Source: Azospirillum oryzae (lineage in GTDB: Bacteria > Pseudomonadota > Alphaproteobacteria > Azospirillales > Azospirillaceae). Taken from it: a stretch of DNA of 64,000 nt. The stretch lies in contig NZ_VTTM01000011.1 in NCBI RefSeq assembly GCF_008364795.1, forward strand, positions 1-64,000. The letters run 5' to 3'. Positions 1 to 8,260 of this stretch are shown piece after piece. Every line of letters starts with the position of its first letter. Position 1 is the stretch's first letter. A program made the position numbers and the translations under genes. The notes under the pieces were generated by a model. The model saw nothing but the letters and a program-made list of their open reading frames with translations. It made no database searches and was not told the DNA's origin.

Positions 1-77
<77 letters not shown>

Positions 78-86
78 CCGACACTT

Positions 87-116
87 GACAGCCCGCCTCC
101 AACGAGGCGGGCTGTC
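87..116 (+). terminator. Terminator-like hairpin after the tRNA
   Basis: A perfect 12-base inverted repeat, GACAGCCCGCCT (87-98) and AGGCGGGCTGTC (105-116), with a six-base loop. It starts ten bases after the tRNA and is followed by a short T-containing stretch (GGCGTTTC) rather than a strong T run. It probably ends the tRNA transcript. Confidence 0.7.
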
Positions 117-297
117 GGCGTTTCGGGTCCCCTTCGGCGCACGCCTCCAGGATCGTCAGCAGATCGCCATGAAGCTGCTCCTACAGCCCACTGTGCTGCG
201 CGGGGAGGGAGACAGTATGACGCTGCCGACCATGGCCCGGATCATGTCCATTGCGCCTATCCCCTCGTCGCTATGACCGAGCGGCCACTGCTCGGTC

Positions 298-450
298 ATG
301 GCGACGCACACCTATCTTGCCCGCGCGGGCGTGCCGCGGACCCCGGCCGACCTCGCTGATCATGACTCGGTGGTCTACAGACAGCTCAGCAACAGCCGGT
401 CGTTCCGGCAGCGCGGGACCAAAGCGTCGGTGGTGGTGTTCGACCGGTAG
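298..450 (+). pseudogene. LysR-family regulator remnant (effector-domain fragment)
   Basis: A 50-codon open frame whose translation contains YLARAGVPRTPADLADHDSV followed by a VVY...SFRQRGTKASVVV-like stretch. This pattern is typical of the middle of the LysR substrate-binding domain, where the chain reads AxPAYLxRxGxPxTPxDLxxHxC. No helix-turn-helix domain precedes it, because the frame is closed by a stop at 274-276. It ends in TAG at 448-450, well short of a full effector domain. I read it as a decayed piece of a LysR gene. The rest of 117-488 shows no supportable gene; a faint GntR/FCD-like stretch on the minus strand around 120-190 is too weak to call. Confidence 0.55.
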
Positions 451-488
451 CGAACTGCACGACGCCCGGCTGGAGGCGCCGCACCGCG

Positions 489-995
489 TTAACGCCGCGC
501 CGCCTTGCGCCATCGCATCGGTGTCTGGCCGACCGCCCGGCCGAACAGGCGCGTCAGGTGGGCCTGATCGGAAAAGCCGCAGGTGCAGGCGATCTGGCAG
601 AGCGGCTCGTCGGTTTCCAGCATCAGGCGCTGGGCCAGTCTCACCCGCCGTTCGACGATGTAGGCGTGGGGTGTCTCGCCCGTGCTGACCTTGAAAGCGT
701 CGGTGAAGCGTCCGCTGCTGAGCCCGACGAGGGCGGCCAGCGTCTCCACCCTTATCGGCCCGGCAATGCTGACCTCAACATGTTCGGTCACTCGGCGAAG
801 CTGCCAGGAGGTCAGTCCACCTCTGGGCTGGGACGGTGTGGCGATGGCCGCCGGCTCGTTCTGCCGGTCCGCGAACAGGGAGGCGAGCCGATCGAGGCAG
901 AGCCGCGCTCCGTCGGGATCATGGTCGAGCACGGCAAGGGCGCGGGTCACCAGGGTGGCGACCGTCCTGTCATCGGCGGCGACTGGTTGAAGCAT
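489..995 (-). CDS. AraC-family transcriptional regulator (short form)
   Basis: A 168-residue protein. The C-terminal half carries the two helix-turn-helix motifs of the AraC/XylS family. The first lies around VETLAALVGLSSGRFTDAF and the second around CQIACTCGFSDQAHLTRLF, followed by the usual GQTPMRWR end. The N-terminal 65 residues are short and resemble no effector domain I know, so the ligand is unclear. The ATG at 995 is preferred over an upstream GTG at 1064 because AGGGAG sits seven bases before it. It lies downstream of the FAD monooxygenase gene on the same strand, 126 bases away, and could regulate that operon; this is inferred from position only. Confidence 0.85.
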   Translation of the reverse strand: MLQPVAADDRTVATLVTRALAVLDHDPDGARLCLDRLASLFADRQNEPAAIATPSQPRGGLTSWQLRRVTEHVEVSIAGPIRVETLAALVGLSSGRFTDAFKVSTGETPHAYIVERRVRLAQRLMLETDEPLCQIACTCGFSDQAHLTRLFGRAVGQTPMRWRKAARR

Positions 996-1121
996 CGGAG
1001 GGCTCCCTGCGTGACATGGCGTGCGGGGAGTTTGACCGGCTTCGGGGGCGTCGCGGAATCGCACGCTGGGGTCGTCCGCCCCGTGCCATGGCCTTACGGT
1101 TGCTAGCCCTTGGTGTGATGT

Positions 1122-2237
1122 TCACTCCAGCATCGCACCCAGCCGGCGCCCATAGGCGGCGATGGCGGCGCCGGCGGGATGGCGCTCCTCATTGTAGGCT
1201 TGCAGGGCGGTCTCGACCTCCTGGTGGGCGAACAGATGCCGAGCCAGTGCCATCGCGTCGCCCGCCGCCTTGGCGACGCCCATCGCCGTGTGCGGACGGA
1301 CCACGAAGGCTGCGTCCCCCAGCAGAGCCACCCGACCGCGTGTCATCGCCGGCACCTCGTAATCGAAGATGGCCTGGACGAACGGGCGTGGTTCCGCTGC
1401 GATCGCCGCCGCGAAGGGGGGCGGCAGCAGGTCGGCCGCATCCTGCCGCAGCCTGGCAGCCAGTGTCTTCGGCACCTGACCGGGCGCAAGCGAATAGGGA
1501 TGGTGGCGTCCCTTGGCGTCGGTCAGCAGCGCCGGCAGTTCGGCCGCCGCCACCCGCCGGTACCAGACCCAGTTGTAGCGCCGCTCCCCCACCGCAGTCT
1601 CCGCCGCCGGCCCGGTGACCAGATAGCCCAATGTGTGCGATTGCGGCATGTCGTAGAAGGCGAAGCGCTCCAGCAGGATGGTAGCCTCCGCCGGCAGATC
1701 TCGTTCCGGCACCAGCCCGCGCCAAGCGACATAGCCTGCATAGTCGTTGGCGGCGTGCCTGCCCACCACCGCGCAGCGGACGATGGAACCCAGCCCGTCG
1801 GCACCGATCACCAGATCGGCCTCCTCCCGGCTGCCGTCGTCGAAGCGCAGGCTGGCGGAGGCGGCATCCTGCTCCACCCCCAGGACGGTTCGGCCCAGGA
1901 CATAGGCGTCGTCGGGCACCTTGCCGCGCATCGTGGCGTACAGATGGTCCCAGGAGATCTGCATCTGCGGCGTCGCCTGCCGGTGCCGGATCTCGCCGGT
2001 GCGGTCGAGGAAGATGCGCTCGTGGGCGACGACGCCGACATGGGCCACATGCTCGCACCCCACCGCGCGCAACAGGGCGAACAGGTCGCGCTGGCCGACC
2101 AGCCCGGCGCCACGGCCGGCGAGTCCGCCGCCGGAGCGTTCATAGAGGCGGACGTCGTGCCCCTCCTGCCGCAGCAGGGCGGCGACGAACAGACCGCCGA
2201 CGGAGCCGCCGACGATCCTCACACGCAGGGTCTTCAT
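1122..2237 (-). CDS. FAD-dependent aromatic monooxygenase, dihydroxypyridine-hydroxylase-like
   Basis: A 371-residue class A flavoprotein hydroxylase. The N-terminal FAD-binding motif reads GGSVGGLFVAALL (residues 10-22), the middle DG motif reads IGADGLGSIVR, and near residue 309 is LLGDAAFVVRPHTAMGVAKA. The RPHTAxGVAKA form is characteristic of the 2,6-dihydroxypyridine 3-hydroxylase (DHPH) branch of the family. It would add a hydroxyl group to an activated aromatic or pyridine ring using NAD(P)H and O2 in the cytoplasm. It begins 15 bases after the Mo hydroxylase gene and is the last member of that operon. That fits a two-step hydroxylation of an N-heterocycle. The exact substrate (6-hydroxynicotinate, dihydroxypyridine or other) is not readable. 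Confidence 0.85.
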   Translation of the reverse strand: MKTLRVRIVGGSVGGLFVAALLRQEGHDVRLYERSGGGLAGRGAGLVGQRDLFALLRAVGCEHVAHVGVVAHERIFLDRTGEIRHRQATPQMQISWDHLYATMRGKVPDDAYVLGRTVLGVEQDAASASLRFDDGSREEADLVIGADGLGSIVRCAVVGRHAANDYAGYVAWRGLVPERDLPAEATILLERFAFYDMPQSHTLGYLVTGPAAETAVGERRYNWVWYRRVAAAELPALLTDAKGRHHPYSLAPGQVPKTLAARLRQDAADLLPPPFAAAIAAEPRPFVQAIFDYEVPAMTRGRVALLGDAAFVVRPHTAMGVAKAAGDAMALARHLFAHQEVETALQAYNEERHPAGAAIAAYGRRLGAMLE

Positions 2238-2252
2238 GGTCTTTTTCCCTTC

Positions 2253-4523
2253 TCATACGGGACCGAGTGCGGCCTTGAGCCGTTCGGGGCTGAGCGGCAT
2301 GTCGCGCAGGCGCACGCCGGTGGCGTCGGCGATGGCATTGGCCAGGGCGGCGGCGGACGGTCCCTGCGCCGCCTCTGCCGTGCCAAGGAAGGGTGCGCCA
2401 GGGCGGTCCATCACCACCACCTCCACCGAGCCCGGCACATCGTCGAAGCGCAGGATGGGATAGCTGCTCCAATCGAAGCTGGCACGGCGGTCGGCCGCGA
2501 AGCGCACTGCTTCCCGGCCGGTCCAACTGAGCGATTGCACCAGCCCGCCCTCGATCTGGTTGCGCACGCCGTCGGGGTTGGCGGGCTGGCCGCAATCGAC
2601 CGCGGCGACCGCACGGCGGACCAGCGTCCGGCCGGTCTCGCGGTCGACCTCCACCTCCATCGCCACCGCGCAATAGGCGCCGAGATTCTTGTAGCGGGCG
2701 AAGGCCATGCCGCAGCCGCGCCGGCCGTCGCCTTTCGGCCGTTTGGACCAGCCGAAGCGGTCGGCCGCCGCCTGCATCACGTCGCGCGCCCGCTCGTCCC
2801 GCATATGGTCGAGGCGGATCGCCAGCGGATCGATGCCGGCCCCGGCGGCCAGCTCGTCCAGCATGCTTTCGATGGAAAAGACGTTTAGATGCGCGCCCAA
2901 CGACCGCAGGGCGGAGACGCGCACCGGCATGTTCTTCAGGAAATGATAGACGACATGGGTGTTGGCGAAGCTGTAGAGCGGGTTGGAGTTGCGGCTGCCG
3001 TCACCTTCCGGCATCGGGATCGGCTTGCCTTCGGGAGCGGGGAATGGCGGGTCGGCCTCGTTGCCCGCCAGCACGCCGCCGGCCCCGACCGGGCGGTTGT
3101 TGTGCGGGTTGCTCCAGACCGCGTGGCGCCAGGAGACGATGCGGTTGTCGGCGCCCAGCGCCGCTTCCAACTCCGTCATCATGCCGGGGCCTAGCGGTTC
3201 CCAGCCGAACTCCTGCTCGCGCATCCATTGCAGGCGAATGGGGTGGCCGGGCATGGCCTTGGCGATCACCGCCGCGTCGGCCGCCACGTCGTCGGCGCCG
3301 TTCTGGCCGTAACAGCCGGCACCCTCTGCATGGATGGCATGGACCTTCTCCGGCGGCAAGCCGAGCAGTTCGGCGACGACGCGGCGGACATCGAAGGTGC
3401 CCTGGCTGTGGGTCCAGACGGTCATCGCGCCATCCACATACCGCGCGATGGCGCAGGACGGGCCGATGGAGCCATGGCTGATCCAGGGCCGGGTGTAGCG
3501 CGCCTTTACGCTGCGGACGGCCGGTCCCGCCGGATCGCTGGTATCCATGATCGGGATGTCGCGGGCCGGCAGCGCCTTCAGCGTCGCCGCCACGGCGTCG
3601 CCGGTTCCGTCCGCTGGTAGCGGTGACTGCGTGCGGGCATAGGCTGCGCGTTGCAGGTGGCGCAAGGCCTGGATCGCCGTCCATTGCCGCTCCGCCACCA
3701 CCGCCAGGAAGCCGCCCTGCCGGACGATCCTCACCACGCCCGGCATGCGGGCGACGGCGTCGAGATCGGGCGATTGCAGGCTGGTGCCGACGCTGGGACC
3801 GCGGACGACGCGGGCGTGCAGCATGCCGGGCAGGCGCATGTCGTGCAGATAGGCGGGACCGCCGGTCAGCTTTGCCGGGATGTCGACCCGCGGCAGTTCC
3901 AGGCCCAGCGTGCGGTAGTCCGACGGCCGGCGCAGCGGCGCGTCGGGCACCGCCTGCACATGCAGCGACAGTCGCGCCGCAACCTCGCCATAGGGCAGAG
4001 ACCTGCCGTCCGGCGCGTGCAGACTGCCGTCGCCGCCGGTGGTCACCCGATCGGCCGCGACGCCCCAGTCGCGCGCCGCTTCTGCCGCCAGCAGCATGCG
4101 CACGTTGGCGGCGGCGTTCTGGATCGCCGTGCCGCTGTCCTGCATGGAATGGCTTCCGGCGGTCAGCCCCTCGTCCGGTGTCCGTTCGGTGTCGGCGGTG
4201 ACCAGGGTGATGGCGGCGGGCAAAATGTCCAACTCCTCCGCCGCGACCTGGGTCAGAGCGGTGCGGATGCCCTGGCCCAACTCCACCTTGCCGGTGAAGA
4301 CGGTGACCCGGCCATCGGCGTCGATGCGGATCCAGGCGTCGAGCCAGGGAGTGGATTTCAGGCTGCCTTTCAGGTCGGGCGCCACGACGGCCGGACCGGC
4401 GCCGCCCTCGCCGCCTCCGGCGAGCTGGGCAAAGGCTTTGGGCGCCAGGGCGAAGGAGACCACCAGGGCGCCGCCGGTCAGGAAGCCGCGACGGGACAGG
4501 CTGGTTGGATGGGGAGTGCTCAT
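2253..4523 (-). CDS. Molybdopterin-binding hydroxylase large subunit (xanthine dehydrogenase family)
   Basis: A 756-residue protein that begins with a twin-arginine signal (SRRGFLTGGALVVSFALA, residues 10-27), so the complex is likely exported. The body matches the aldehyde oxidase/xanthine dehydrogenase Mo-binding subunits of the isoquinoline 1-oxidoreductase / nicotinate dehydrogenase type. It has GKVELGQGIRTALTQVAAEE early, a central GAGCYGQNGADDVAADAA stretch, and a C-terminal VDCGQPANPDGVRNQIEGG segment. The family hydroxylates N-heteroaromatic carbon next to nitrogen with water as oxygen donor. The open frame continues upstream, but the true start at 4523 overlaps the stop of the 2Fe-2S gene as ATGA, and the signal peptide begins there. 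No xdhC-type maturation gene is in the window. Confidence 0.92.
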   Translation of the reverse strand: MSTPHPTSLSRRGFLTGGALVVSFALAPKAFAQLAGGGEGGAGPAVVAPDLKGSLKSTPWLDAWIRIDADGRVTVFTGKVELGQGIRTALTQVAAEELDILPAAITLVTADTERTPDEGLTAGSHSMQDSGTAIQNAAANVRMLLAAEAARDWGVAADRVTTGGDGSLHAPDGRSLPYGEVAARLSLHVQAVPDAPLRRPSDYRTLGLELPRVDIPAKLTGGPAYLHDMRLPGMLHARVVRGPSVGTSLQSPDLDAVARMPGVVRIVRQGGFLAVVAERQWTAIQALRHLQRAAYARTQSPLPADGTGDAVAATLKALPARDIPIMDTSDPAGPAVRSVKARYTRPWISHGSIGPSCAIARYVDGAMTVWTHSQGTFDVRRVVAELLGLPPEKVHAIHAEGAGCYGQNGADDVAADAAVIAKAMPGHPIRLQWMREQEFGWEPLGPGMMTELEAALGADNRIVSWRHAVWSNPHNNRPVGAGGVLAGNEADPPFPAPEGKPIPMPEGDGSRNSNPLYSFANTHVVYHFLKNMPVRVSALRSLGAHLNVFSIESMLDELAAGAGIDPLAIRLDHMRDERARDVMQAAADRFGWSKRPKGDGRRGCGMAFARYKNLGAYCAVAMEVEVDRETGRTLVRRAVAAVDCGQPANPDGVRNQIEGGLVQSLSWTGREAVRFAADRRASFDWSSYPILRFDDVPGSVEVVVMDRPGAPFLGTAEAAQGPSAAALANAIADATGVRLRDMPLSPERLKAALGPV

Positions 4524-5011
4524 GGCCGCACCTCCTGCGCCGAATGAACGCCCTTGCGCATGGCGACGGCGCGGCGGATGGCGCGCAGGATGCGCATGTG
4601 GGTGCCGCAGCGGCAGAGATTGGTCTGCATGTGGGCGCGGATCTGCACTTCGTCCGGGTCTGGGTTGCGGTCGAGCAGGGCCTGCGCACGCATCAGCATT
4701 CCGGCGATGCAGTAACCGCACTGGGCGGCCTGCTCCTTTTCGAAAGCCTGCTGCAGCAGGCCGGGGGCCTCGGCGCTGCCTAGCCCCTCCACGGTGCGGA
4801 TGCGGCGGCCGGCGACGGCACCGATCGGCGTCAGGCAGGAGAAGGCGGGCTTGCCGTCGATATGGACTGTGCAGGCGCCGCACTGGCCGAGGCCGCAGCC
4901 GTATTTGGCCCCGTTCAGCTCCAGGTCGTCGCGCAGCACATAGAGCAGCGGCGTGGCCGGGTCGATGTCCAGCGAATGGTCGGCGCCGTTGACGGTGATG
5001 GTGACGGTCAT
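4520..5011 (-). CDS. 2Fe-2S small subunit of the Mo hydroxylase
   Basis: A 163-residue two-cluster ferredoxin-like subunit. The plant-type 2Fe-2S cluster is bound by C39, C44, C47 and C59. The second, helical-domain cluster is bound by C98, C101, C133 and C135 (CGYC and CRC). This is the standard CoxS/IorA/NicA arrangement that carries electrons away from the Mo site. The start at 5011 overlaps the cytochrome gene stop as ATGA, and its own stop overlaps the next start in the same way, so the three subunits are translationally coupled. It has no export signal and would travel with the Tat-bearing large subunit. Confidence 0.94.
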   Translation of the reverse strand: MTVTITVNGADHSLDIDPATPLLYVLRDDLELNGAKYGCGLGQCGACTVHIDGKPAFSCLTPIGAVAGRRIRTVEGLGSAEAPGLLQQAFEKEQAAQCGYCIAGMLMRAQALLDRNPDPDEVQIRAHMQTNLCRCGTHMRILRAIRRAVAMRKGVHSAQEVRP

Positions 5012-6315
5012 GGCTGGGTGTCCTCCTTGCGGACCGTGGCGGCCGCCGTCGCCAGCGATGTCCAGGCCGGACGGTCGCTGAAGCGGGATCGCAGATAGGC
5101 GGCGAGGTCGGCGATTTGCGCATCGGTCAGGCTGGCGGCAAAGGCGGGCATCGTCGGTCCGGCCGGTCCGGTGGGCGGGTGGATGCCTTGCAGGATGGCG
5201 CGGATCGCATTGTCGGGACTGTCGAGTTGCAGGGCGGTCACCGTCGACAGGCCGGGACGGCCTTGGGTCATCATCGGTGCGCCACCCTCGTGGCAGCCGG
5301 CGCAGGCCCCGGCGAACAGGGTCGCGCCGGCGGGATTCGCCTTGGCCGCCTCCGCCGCGCGGTCCGGTGGAGAGGGCGCTTTCGGAGCGGCACGGTCCGC
5401 CGACAGTGACGCGATGTAGGTGGCGATGGCGCGGACATCGGCCTCCGGTGCGCGGGACAGGCCATGCACCACCGGTCCCATCGGCCCGGCGGCGGCGCCA
5501 TGGCGGCCGTCCACGCCGGTGCGCAGATACGCGTACAGGCTGTCCGCCGTCCAGGGTACGGCGGCTGGGCTGGCGCCGTTCAGCGCCGGGGCGACCCAAC
5601 CCTCTGCCACGCCGCCGGAATATGCGCCGCCGCCCGTCTCCTCGGCTCCGGCAAGATTGCGCGGGCTATGGCAGCCGCTGCAATGGCCCAGGCCCTCCGC
5701 CAGATAGGCGCCCCGATTCCACTCCGCATCGCGGTCCGGCCTTGGGGTGAATTCCTCCTGATGCAGGAACAGCAGCTTCCAGCCGGCCAGCAGCGGCCGG
5801 AAACCCAGCGGGAAGATCAGGTCGTTCGCCTTGGCCGGGGCGGAGGCCGCCGGGCGGGTCATCAGGAAGGCGTAGATCGCGTCCAGGTCTCCGTCATGCA
5901 CTTGGCGGTAATGGTCGTAGGGCAATGCGGGATAGAGATGACGCCCGTCACGCGACACCCCGTCGCGCATGGCGCGTTTGAAAGCCTCCTTCGACCATCC
6001 GCCGATGCCGGTTTCCGGATCCGGCGTGATGTTGGTGGAATAGAGCGTGCCGAACGGCGTCGCCAGTGCCCGGCCGCCGGCGTAAGCGACACCCTTGTCG
6101 ACGGTGTGGCAGACGATGCAGTCGCCCACCGCGGCCAGCGCTGCACCACGGGACACCAGTTCGGTGGGGAACTCGGTGGCTTTGGGCGTGGGAACGGTGG
6201 GCAGGCCGCTTCGATAGGCGATCCCCAGGAACGCGCCGACGCCGGCAAGGCAGGCCAATGCCCCACCGGCCGCCCATCTGCCTGCCGCCCAGCCGCCCCA
6301 TCGGTTTCGTTTCAT
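5008..6315 (-). CDS. Triheme cytochrome c, electron acceptor of the Mo hydroxylase
   Basis: A 435-residue protein with an N-terminal membrane/signal segment (about residues 13-35) and three CxxCH heme sites at 66-70, 212-216 and 338-342. Triheme cytochromes of this length partner alcohol and aldehyde dehydrogenases and the nicotinate/isoquinoline-type Mo hydroxylases. They pass electrons to ubiquinone or the respiratory chain. It is the first gene of the operon. The start ATG at 6315 is preceded by a purine-rich AGAGGTGG. The 229 bases upstream (6316-6544) must hold the promoter; I see no clear consensus there. Confidence 0.92.
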   Translation of the reverse strand: MKRNRWGGWAAGRWAAGGALACLAGVGAFLGIAYRSGLPTVPTPKATEFPTELVSRGAALAAVGDCIVCHTVDKGVAYAGGRALATPFGTLYSTNITPDPETGIGGWSKEAFKRAMRDGVSRDGRHLYPALPYDHYRQVHDGDLDAIYAFLMTRPAASAPAKANDLIFPLGFRPLLAGWKLLFLHQEEFTPRPDRDAEWNRGAYLAEGLGHCSGCHSPRNLAGAEETGGGAYSGGVAEGWVAPALNGASPAAVPWTADSLYAYLRTGVDGRHGAAAGPMGPVVHGLSRAPEADVRAIATYIASLSADRAAPKAPSPPDRAAEAAKANPAGATLFAGACAGCHEGGAPMMTQGRPGLSTVTALQLDSPDNAIRAILQGIHPPTGPAGPTMPAFAASLTDAQIADLAAYLRSRFSDRPAWTSLATAAATVRKEDTQP

Positions 6316-6544
6316 GCTGCACCACCTCTGGTCCGCCGCATGCGTCGTGGGCAGGCGGACAAGTCCAGGGAGGGTGCCGGAGTGTGCGGCTGTCGTATTG
6401 AAGAATGGGCGCCGGATTTTTGAACGAAACCCGCACGCCCCTACGCCGTTGGTTCAGCGGCTTCGGTTCGCTCAGCAGGGCAGGCGTCAGTTCGGAGACG
6501 GCGGGGGTGATATCACCGCCTCGCTGCTGCCATGTCGGCTCACG

Positions 6545-7045
6545 TCAAAAGCGAACGACGATCGTATCGGAGGTACTGATAGGCAGCGCCGTTTTGTAGG
6601 TTATCTGCTTCAGTACCAGATTGGAACGGATGGTGGCGACGAATTCTATTTTCGACAGCTTGCCTGTTATCAACTGTTCGAGTTCTTCGACATCACGGAC
6701 AATCACACGCAGCAGGAAATCGCAGTCGCCTGTCATCCAATTGCATTCCATCACCTCGGGAATCCGCTCGACGGCATCCCGGAACTTCTCCAGCGCGGAT
6801 TGCGGCTGCTTGTCGAGCGTGACCTGGATATAGGCATTGATTTCCAGCCCCATCGCCTTTGGATTCAGAAGGGTGACCCTTCGATCGATGATGCCGGTTT
6901 GCTCCAGCTTCTTCACGCGCGTGAGGCAGGGAGAGGGGGACAGGTTGATTCTGCCGGCAAGCTCGACGTTCGTCAGATTTGCATCCTTCTGCAACTCGTT
7001 GAGGATTTTGATGTCCGTTCGGTCGAGCGTCAGCGTGTTCATCAT
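6545..7045 (-). CDS. Lrp/AsnC-family transcriptional regulator
   Basis: A 166-residue regulator of usual Lrp length. An N-terminal helix-turn-helix (LDRTDIKILNELQKDANLTN, then PSPCLTRVKKLE) is followed by a RAM/AsnC effector domain with the typical VMECNWMTGDCDFLLRVIV stretch. Lrp-type proteins bind amino acids or small acids as octamers. The ATG at 7045 is chosen because GGGAG lies five bases upstream; a second ATG follows directly at 7042, and a longer frame to 7120 lacks a site. It lies between the Mo hydroxylase operon and a divergent AraC-type gene, so it could control either. Confidence 0.92.
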   Translation of the reverse strand: MMNTLTLDRTDIKILNELQKDANLTNVELAGRINLSPSPCLTRVKKLEQTGIIDRRVTLLNPKAMGLEINAYIQVTLDKQPQSALEKFRDAVERIPEVMECNWMTGDCDFLLRVIVRDVEELEQLITGKLSKIEFVATIRSNLVLKQITYKTALPISTSDTIVVRF

Positions 7046-7284
7046 GGTGACTCCCGGTTGTAATCTGGACGGCTTTGCTTCGATCCGAAGCGAAGATCGG
7101 CAAGAAATTCCGCGGAACAAACCCGTTTGGGGTCAGCACGCGCTTCCTTCCGCCTTTCTGGTGTTCATGCGGCAGATTGTATCCGAGGCCAGCCAATGGC
7201 AGAATCTATGGGATTGCCATTTTATGTCGCGAAACTGTCAAGTTTGAATTGCGGTTCGCTTCGCAATGCACGGAGGTCGTAATA
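7046..7284. promoter_or_regulatory. Divergent intergenic region, Lrp gene / AraC-type gene
   Basis: A 239-base gap between divergently transcribed regulators that must hold both promoters. It is less GC-rich than the flanking genes, mainly over 7190-7260. I see no confident -35/-10 pair and no long inverted repeat. Confidence 0.4.
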
Positions 7285-8163
7285 GTGCCTAAATTTGCGC
7301 AGATCGGTGGGAAGTGGCCGGCAGTTTCGGCGACCGGCGAGGCCGTCTCACGGGTGTGGGATCTCACCGGCCTGCGCGTCAGCTTCACTGCGCTGGATCC
7401 TGACGACTTTGCCCGGCCGTTGGTCTCTTTCCTTGTCCAGCGCAATGTGGATGACGACGAGTTGCCGATCCACCAGCACCGGAAAGGCCAACTGGTGGTG
7501 GCGGCGGAAGGTTCGGTCATGTGCCGGACGCTCGACGGGCTCCGGATCGTCCCATCCAATGGCGCGGTTTGGATACCGGGAGAGATTCCCCACAGCGTTT
7601 CCATGTCGGACAAGGGCAGGTCATACTGCGTTTTCATCAATCCGGAGATTTCGCCTCTGCCGAATTCCTGCGCCACATTTTCGATCAGTCCGATGTTGCG
7701 CGAGATGATCTTTCACCTGGCCAACCTGCCGCCGCTCTATCCCTTGGAAGGTCCGACGAGCCGTCTGGTGCAAGTCATTCTGGACGAACTTGCACAGATG
7801 AAGGCGGAGCCGCTCCACTTCCCGGTTTCCAACCATCCAAAGATTCAGCGCATCGCGGCCCAATTGCTGGATGCCCCGGACGATCGCAGGACCATCCGGG
7901 AATGGGCGGCAGCGGTCGCCACGAGCGAGCGTACGCTGGCCCGGCTTATCCAGAAACATACGGGAATGCCGTTTGGTCGATGGCGCCAGCAACTCCACAT
8001 CGTGATCGCCGTTCAACGGCTGTCGATGGGGGCAACCGTTCAAGCGATTTCCCAAGAACTGGGATATGATTCTCCCAGTGCGTTCACTGCCATGTTCAGG
8101 AAGCACATGGGACAACCTCCGCGCCGATACTTGCAGGATCGGGCGGAGGTCACGACGAACTGA
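7285..8163 (+). CDS. Cupin-AraC transcriptional regulator (NimR-like), copy 1
   Basis: A 292-residue protein. The N-terminal cupin-like ligand domain contains LPIHQHRKGQLVVAAEGSV and NGAVWIPGEIPHSV. The C-terminal AraC helix-turn-helix contains TIREWAAAVATSERTLARL and LGYDSPSAFTAMFRKHMGQ. The build matches NimR/YeaM-type regulators, which often control an adjacent MFS carrier. The start is taken as GTG at 7285, with GGAGG eight bases upstream; the longer open frame to 7075 has no site. It is convergent with the MFS gene at 8261-9616. A paralogue of identical length lies at 24428-25306, at the other end of this catabolic block. Confidence 0.92.
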   Translation: MPKFAQIGGKWPAVSATGEAVSRVWDLTGLRVSFTALDPDDFARPLVSFLVQRNVDDDELPIHQHRKGQLVVAAEGSVMCRTLDGLRIVPSNGAVWIPGEIPHSVSMSDKGRSYCVFINPEISPLPNSCATFSISPMLREMIFHLANLPPLYPLEGPTSRLVQVILDELAQMKAEPLHFPVSNHPKIQRIAAQLLDAPDDRRTIREWAAAVATSERTLARLIQKHTGMPFGRWRQQLHIVIAVQRLSMGATVQAISQELGYDSPSAFTAMFRKHMGQPPRRYLQDRAEVTTN

Positions 8164-8260
8164 TAAGGCTCGGGGGAGTTGTCCGGTCGCAGCGGTCGGC
8201 GGCATGGTCGGTGACGGGCGTCGCGGTCGCCTGTGCAAACGCCTGTCACCGCTTGACCTG

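Noticed and set aside
4524..5123. Upstream extension of the Mo subunit frame (to 5123)
   Set aside because: It overlaps the 2Fe-2S gene in another frame; the Tat signal and ATGA overlap fix the start at 4523.
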